Positions 1-2,929 of a DNA stretch of 5,284 nt are shown one piece after another; the stretch's first letter is position 1; each line of letters starts with the position of its first letter. The DNA lies in the NCBI GenBank assembly GCA_944372565.1, contig CALVZR010000019.1:1-5284 (forward strand), written 5' to 3'. A program made the position numbers and the translations under genes. The notes beneath the pieces are model-generated. The model searched no databases and had not been told where the DNA came from. It saw nothing but the letters and a program-made list of their open reading frames with translations. The DNA is from an uncultured Clostridia bacterium (lineage in GTDB: Bacteria; Bacillota; Clostridia; Christensenellales; Borkfalkiaceae).

Positions 1-1628
1 CAGTACATGCCGCCCATGCCGCCGCCCTGGGGCGCCGCAACGGGTTCCTTTTCGGGAATGTCCGCCACGATGCTTTCGGTCGTGAGGAAGATGGACGCCA
101 CGGAAGCCGCGTTTTCGAGCGCGCTCCTCGTCACCTTGGTCGGGTCGATGATGCCTTCCTTCACCATATCCACATACTGATTGGTGAGGGCGTTGAAACC
201 GTAGTTGGGTTTCTTGGCTTTAAGCACCTCGTAGAGGATGACCGAACCGTCCAGCCCCGCGTTCTGCGCGATCTGCTTCAAGGGCGCTTCCACCGCTTTG
301 AGCACGATCTTCGCGCCCGTCTTTTCGTCGTCGGTCAGGCTGTCCGCATATTTCGCGAGCGCGGGGATGGCAGCGAGCAGCGCGATGCCGCCGCCCGGCA
401 CGATGCCTTCCTGTACCGCCGCGCGCGTCGCGTTGAGCGCGTCCTCGATGCGGAGTTTCTTCTCCTTCATCTCCACTTCGGTCGCCGCGCCCACGTTGAT
501 GACGGCTACGCCGCCCGCGAGTTTAGCGAGGCGCTCCTGCAGTTTTTCTTTATCGTAATCCGAAGTCGTTTCGGCGATCTGCGCCTTGATGGACTGCTTT
601 CTCGCCTCGATGGCGGCGGGATCGCCCGCGCCGGCGATGATGACGGTGTTGTCCTTATCGACTTTCACCCTGCCCGCTCTGCCGAGCATATCGGGGGTGA
701 CGTCCTTAAATTCGTAACCCATATCGGAGGAAACCACCGTGCCGCCCGTGAGCACCGCGATGTCTTCGAGCATGGCCTTTCTCCTGTCGCCGAAGCCGGG
801 GGCTTTCACCGCCACGCAGTTGAACACGCCTTTCAGTTTGTTCACGACGAGGGCGGCAAGCGCGTCGCCTTCCACTTCTTCCGCGATGATGAGCAGGCGC
901 TGACCCTGCTGCGCGATGGGCTCGATGACGGGCAGAATTTCCTGAATGGAGGAGATCTTCTTATCCGTGATGAGGATGACGGGGGATTCGAGCACCGCCT
1001 CCATCTTGTCGGTATTGGTCACCATGTAAGCGGAAGCGTATCCGCGGTCGAACTGCATGCCTTCCACGGTGGTGAGCTCGGTTTTCATGGTCTTGCTCTC
1101 TTCGATGGTGATCACGCCGTCCTTGCCGACTTTTTCCATCGCCTCGGAGATGAGTTCGCCCACCGATTCGTCGCCCGCGGAGATCGCCGCGACCTGCGTG
1201 ATGGCCTTTTTATCGCTGACGGGGCGGGAGATCTTTTTCAGTTCTTCCACCGCAACTTCCACCGCGCCCGAAATCCCCTTTTTCAGGATGATGGGGTTGG
1301 CGCCCGCAGCCACGTTTTTCAGACCCTCTTCGATCATCGCCTGCGCGAGGACGACCGCCGTCGTCGTGCCGTCGCCCGCCACGTCGTTGGTCTTGGTGGA
1401 AACTTCCTTCACGAGCTGCGCGCCCATGTTTTCGAAAGCGTCTTCCAGTTCGATGTCCTTCGCGATGGTCACGCCGTCGTTGGTGATGAGCGGCGCGCCG
1501 TATTTTTTATCGAGAACCACGTTCCTGCCCTTGGGCCCGAGCGTGATCTTTACGGTATCCGCAAGCGTATCCACGCCTTTTTGCAATGCCTTTCTCGCTT
1601 CTTCGCCTTTTTTGATCTGTTTTGCCAT
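1..1628 (-). CDS. groEL: 60 kDa chaperonin GroEL (Hsp60), 3' end cut by one base
   Basis: ATP-driven cytosolic folding chamber that works as stacked heptameric rings with the GroES lid. 542 codons are visible, matching the usual 540-548. The N-terminus reads MAKQIKKGEEARKAL. The equatorial ATP site shows ITLGPKGRNV near residues 28-37 and NDVAGDGTTTA at 81-91 (D86 corresponds to E. coli D87). The apical domain carries SSIQEILPVIEP. RIEDALNATRAA holds the ATPase aspartate (D396, equivalent to E. coli D398), followed by GIVPGGG at 408-414. The C-terminus is the typical Gly-Met tail, GGGMGGMY. After Tyr542 the window shows only TG of the next codon, so a TGA stop is very likely one base outside; this is an edge effect, not a truncation. 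The ATG at 1628 is chosen for its family-standard N-terminus and the AAGGAGG site 9 bases upstream. It is the second gene of the groES-groEL operon, 14 bases after groES. Confidence 0.98.
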   Translation of the reverse strand, partial: MAKQIKKGEEARKALQKGVDTLADTVKITLGPKGRNVVLDKKYGAPLITNDGVTIAKDIELEDAFENMGAQLVKEVSTKTNDVAGDGTTTAVVLAQAMIEEGLKNVAAGANPIILKKGISGAVEVAVEELKKISRPVSDKKAITQVAAISAGDESVGELISEAMEKVGKDGVITIEESKTMKTELTTVEGMQFDRGYASAYMVTNTDKMEAVLESPVILITDKKISSIQEILPVIEPIAQQGQRLLIIAEEVEGDALAALVVNKLKGVFNCVAVKAPGFGDRRKAMLEDIAVLTGGTVVSSDMGYEFKDVTPDMLGRAGRVKVDKDNTVIIAGAGDPAAIEARKQSIKAQIAETTSDYDKEKLQERLAKLAGGVAVINVGAATEVEMKEKKLRIEDALNATRAAVQEGIVPGGGIALLAAIPALAKYADSLTDDEKTGAKIVLKAVEAPLKQIAQNAGLDGSVILYEVLKAKKPNYGFNALTNQYVDMVKEGIIDPTKVTRSALENAASVASIFLTTESIVADIPEKEPVAAPQGGGMGGMY

Positions 1629-1637
1629 AATTTATCG

Positions 1638-1644
1638 CCTCCTT
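1638..1644 (-). promoter_or_regulatory. groEL ribosome binding site
   Basis: On the minus strand this reads AAGGAGG, 9 bases before the groEL ATG. Its first two bases overlap the groES stop codon (TAA at 1645-1643). This tight arrangement suggests the two cistrons are translated from one message, which fits the fixed GroES:GroEL partnership. Confidence 0.85.
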
Positions 1645-1927
1645 ATTCTACGATCGCCAGAATGTCGCTCTGTTTGATGATGGTGAATTCCTTGCCATCC
1701 ACTTTGAATTCGCTGCCCGCGTATTTGGAATAGAGGACCACGTCGCCCTCCTTCACCTGCATGGTAACGTCTTTCCCGTCGATCACGCCCCCGGGGCCGA
1801 CAGCGACGACCCTCGCCGTCTGCTGTTTTTCCTGCGCGGCGGAGGGCAGGATAAATCCGCTCTTCGTCTTTTCCTCGATCTCCGTGTCTTCCACCACGAC
1901 TTTATCGAACAAAGGTTTTATTTTCAT
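1643..1927 (-). CDS. groES: 10 kDa co-chaperonin GroES (Hsp10)
   Basis: Heptameric lid that caps the GroEL chamber and controls substrate release in the cytosol. The protein is 94 residues, the normal family length, starting MKIKPLFDKVVV. The mobile loop that docks on the GroEL apical domain lies at about residues 15-33 and carries SGFILPSAAQEK; F25-I26-L27 occupies the position of the usual hydrophobic IVL-type tripeptide, and the common Gly-Gly before it is Ser-Gly. RVVAVGPG and GDVVLYSKYAGSEF are standard beta-barrel segments. The frame is open to an ATG at 1942, but the ATG at 1927 is preferred: it has GGAGGAG 6 bases upstream and gives the canonical N-terminus, while the upstream ATG overlaps that same binding site. 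It is the first gene of the operon, under CIRCE control. Confidence 0.97.
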   Translation of the reverse strand: MKIKPLFDKVVVEDTEIEEKTKSGFILPSAAQEKQQTARVVAVGPGGVIDGKDVTMQVKEGDVVLYSKYAGSEFKVDGKEFTIIKQSDILAIVE

Positions 1928-1933
1928 GTCCGT

Positions 1934-1940
1934 CTCCTCC
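1934..1940 (-). promoter_or_regulatory. groES ribosome binding site (decides the start)
   Basis: GGAGGAG on the minus strand lies 6 bases before the ATG at 1927. It overlaps the codons that follow the alternative in-frame ATG at 1942, so the shorter 94-residue GroES is the likely product. Confidence 0.85.
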
Positions 1941-1958
1941 ATAAAATTTTACTTGTTT

Positions 1959-1985
1959 TTGGCACTCTTTACTTTCAAGTGCTAA
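1959..1985. promoter_or_regulatory. CIRCE operator (HrcA binding site)
   Basis: The plus strand reads TTGGCACTC, nine bases, AAGTGCTAA. The CIRCE consensus is TTAGCACTC-N9-GAGTGCTAA, so each arm differs from it at one position (A to G at position 3 of the left arm, G to A at position 1 of the right arm). The arms still match each other at 7 of 9 positions with the exact 9-base spacer. It starts 5 bases downstream of the groES -10 box, so the expected transcription start falls inside it. In Bacillota, HrcA binds this element and represses groESL until unfolded protein titrates GroEL. No hrcA gene is in the window. Confidence 0.93.
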
Positions 1986-1990
1986 CTTAT

Positions 1991-2018
1991 ATTATAGTCA
2001 ATAAAAAACATTTGTCAA
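1991..2018 (-). promoter_or_regulatory. groESL sigma-A promoter
   Basis: On the minus strand, TTGACA (2018-2013) is followed by a 16-base spacer and TATAAT (1996-1991). Both hexamers are perfect consensus. CIRCE lies immediately downstream, the usual layout for HrcA-repressed vegetative promoters of groESL. Confidence 0.9.
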
Positions 2019-2069
2019 CGGATTGAAAGAAAAATTTCGAGAAAATTTTTCGGAAAGCGATTTGTGGGG

Positions 2070-2098
2070 TTGTCAAAGAAAAAAATCTGTGGTATGAT
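2070..2098 (+). promoter_or_regulatory. Promoter of the dCMP deaminase gene
   Basis: TTGTCA (2070-2075), a 17-base spacer and TATGAT (2093-2098). TG at 2090-2091 gives an extended -10 (TGGTATGAT). It is divergent from the groESL promoter, with about 50 bases of AT-rich DNA between the two -35 boxes. The likely start site is near 2105, leaving a short leader before the ATG at 2123. Confidence 0.8.
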
Positions 2099-2122
2099 AT
2101 ATAAAAACGGGAGAAAAACGAA

Positions 2123-2572
2123 ATGGATAAGTGGGATAAGCGCTTTATGGAACTTGCGGAAACGGTTGCGGGCTGGTCGAGCTGTTTTCAGGAAAACAGG
2201 CATATCGGGGCGGTGATCGTGCGGGACAAGCGCATCCTCACCACGGGGTATAACGGCGCGCCCGCGGGCGTGAAAAGCTGCGTGGAGAGGGGAGAGTGCC
2301 TCAGGCGCAAGAAGAACATCGCCAGCGGCACGATGCAGGAAGTGTGCTATGCCGTGCATGCGGAGCAGAACGCCATCATCCAGGCGGCGAAACTGGGGGT
2401 GAGCCTGGAAGGCGCCACCCTTTACTGCACGCACCAGCCCTGCGTGATCTGCGCGCGCATGATCATCAATTCGGGCGTGAAGAAGGTGTATTACAAGCAC
2501 GGTTATCCGGATGCGTTCGCGCTCGAACTCTTCGCCGAGGCGGGCGTGGAGATCGAAAAATTTGAAGAATGA
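2123..2572 (+). CDS. dCMP deaminase (ComEB-type, zinc-dependent)
   Basis: Predicted to deaminate dCMP to dUMP (EC 3.5.4.12), feeding thymidylate synthase in the cytosol. At 149 residues it is the length of a compact dCMP deaminase, somewhat shorter than B. subtilis ComEB. The cytidine deaminase fold is marked by HIGAVIVRDKRILTTGYNGAP (about residues 27-47), the zinc/proton-shuttle motif HAEQNA (H79, E81) and PCVICA (C107, C110) with the usual PCxxC spacing. YYKHGYPD at 123-130 is typical of the dCMP branch rather than free cytidine or tRNA adenosine deaminases. Further cysteines (C53, C59, C75) might support a second metal site, which is speculative. The ATG has GGGAG 9 bases upstream and its own promoter. 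comEA and comEC are not adjacent, so a competence role is not implied. A tRNA-Ser follows 60 bases after the stop. Confidence 0.93.
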   Translation: MDKWDKRFMELAETVAGWSSCFQENRHIGAVIVRDKRILTTGYNGAPAGVKSCVERGECLRRKKNIASGTMQEVCYAVHAEQNAIIQAAKLGVSLEGATLYCTHQPCVICARMIINSGVKKVYYKHGYPDAFALELFAEAGVEIEKFEE

Positions 2573-2574
2573 AA

Positions 2575-2603
2575 CGCCGCCCTTCGCCGAAAAGGGCGGG
2601 GCG
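2575..2603. repeat. GC-rich hairpin after the deaminase stop codon
   Basis: CGCCGCCCTT (2575-2584) pairs with 2592-2603: a six-pair GCCCTT/AAGGGC upper stem over a 7-base loop, then four more pairs interrupted by a two-G bulge. It starts two bases after the stop. No T-run follows on either strand, so it is not a standard intrinsic terminator. It could stabilise or help process the message. Confidence 0.55.
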
Positions 2604-2609
2604 GAGAGA

Positions 2610-2627
2610 TCCCCCCGGCAGGGGGGA
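2610..2627. repeat. Perfect C6/G6 hairpin
   Basis: TCCCCCC (2610-2616) pairs perfectly with GGGGGGA (2621-2627) around a GGCA loop, ending 5 bases before the tRNA. There is no T-run. Together with the preceding hairpin it fills almost the entire 60-base gap between deaminase and tRNA. It may mark a processing site or belong to a dispersed palindromic repeat; one copy cannot decide. Confidence 0.55.
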
Positions 2628-2632
2628 AATAC

Positions 2633-2720
2633 GGAAGGCTGGCTGAGCGGTCGAAAGCGGCGGTCTTGAAAACCGTTGATGTGCAAGCATCCGGGGGTCC
2701 GAATCCCTCGCCTTCCGCCA
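2633..2720 (+). tRNA. tRNA-Ser(UGA) with encoded CCA
   Basis: A full class II cloverleaf. The acceptor is GGAAGGC (2633-2639) with GCCTTCC (2710-2716), discriminator G2717 and CCA 2718-2720. The D stem is GCT/AGC (2642-2644 with 2656-2658), with G18-G19 at 2649-2650. The anticodon loop CTTGAAA (2665-2671) gives anticodon TGA at 2667-2669. The long variable arm GATGT-GCAA-GCATC (2678-2691) identifies serine. The T stem is GGGGG/CCCTC (2693-2697 with 2705-2709). It decodes UCA and, by wobble, other UCN codons. One oddity: the T loop reads TCCGAAT, with C at the near-invariant U55 position. No promoter is seen just upstream and no terminator separates it from the deaminase gene, so read-through from the deaminase promoter is likely. 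Confidence 0.95.
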
Positions 2721-2724
2721 AGCG

Positions 2725-2760
2725 GGGCCGTGTTGAACTTGTTTCAACACAGCCCTTTTT
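2725..2760 (+). terminator. Intrinsic terminator after tRNA-Ser
   Basis: GTGTTGAA (2730-2737) pairs with TTCAACAC (2743-2750) over a 5-base loop. Four more G-C pairs lie below (2725-2728 with 2752-2755) after one C-A mismatch. TTTTT (2756-2760) and GTTT follow. It starts 5 bases after the tRNA CCA and probably ends the deaminase-tRNA transcript. Confidence 0.92.
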
Positions 2761-2796
2761 GTTTACGGGGTCGATCCGGCTAGCGTATTCTCCGCC

Positions 2797-2827
2797 AAAA
2801 ACTCCCGCGTTCTGCGGGGAGGGTTTT
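2797..2827. terminator. Bulged A/T-flanked hairpin, possible bidirectional terminator
   Basis: AAAACTCCCGC pairs with GCGGGGAGGGTTTT around a GTTCT loop, with small G bulges. The plus strand ends in TTTT. The minus strand reads GCGGGAGTTTTT, an even better terminator shape. No minus-strand gene is visible to its right, so it may be back-up termination for the tRNA transcript or insulation of the regulator promoter at 2863. Confidence 0.5.
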
Positions 2828-2862
2828 CCGTTTCCGCGGAGGATCAGGCGTTTTTTTTCGGG

Positions 2863-2891
2863 TTGACATTTCTGACGATATAATCTATAAT
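2863..2891 (+). promoter_or_regulatory. Consensus promoter of the XRE-repeat gene
   Basis: TTGACA (2863-2868), 17-base spacer, TATAAT (2886-2891): a perfect sigma-A promoter with optimal spacing. The expected start is near 2898, at the left edge of a 14-bp palindrome. A promoter this strong in front of a regulator gene suggests that repression sets its output. Confidence 0.9.
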
Positions 2892-2897
2892 AAAAAT

Positions 2898-2911
2898 ATC
2901 GATATATCGAT
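2898..2911. promoter_or_regulatory. 14-bp palindrome at the start site, candidate operator
   Basis: ATCGATATATCGAT is a perfect self-complementary 14-mer. It begins 6 bases after the -10 box and ends before the ribosome binding site (AAAGGA, 2915-2920). A repressor bound here would block initiation, as HrcA does at CIRCE. The obvious candidate is the XRE protein encoded directly downstream. Binding is inferred from position and symmetry only. Confidence 0.55.
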
Positions 2912-2929
2912 TACAAAGGACATTCGCAA

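Noticed and set aside
1..5. groEL as a truncated gene or pseudogene
   Set aside because: The frame is intact to a normal Gly-Met tail and the next two bases (TG) fit a TGA stop; only the window edge cuts it.
1057..1677. Plus-strand open frame of about 206 codons
   Set aside because: It lies antisense to groEL and reads as Ser/Ala/Pro-rich low-complexity sequence, the usual antisense shadow of a GC-biased gene. The groEL reading is unambiguous.
1928..1942. Upstream in-frame ATG giving a GroES five residues longer
   Set aside because: It has no good ribosome binding site, and its own codons form the GGAGGAG site of the ATG at 1927.
2025..2060. Inverted A/T-rich motif between the divergent promoters (AAATTT-like repeats)
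   Set aside because: Short A/T tracts in an AT-rich spacer; the symmetry is weak and no defined operator can be supported.
2015..2686. Minus-strand open frame of about 223 codons
   Set aside because: It overlaps the well-supported dCMP deaminase and part of the tRNA, covers two promoters, has no recognisable domain and is His/Arg/Pro-rich. It is an antisense shadow.
2879..2884. Second TATAAT in front of the regulator gene
   Set aside because: It is only 10 bases from TTGACA, too close to pair with it; the TATAAT at 2886 has the ideal 17-base spacer.
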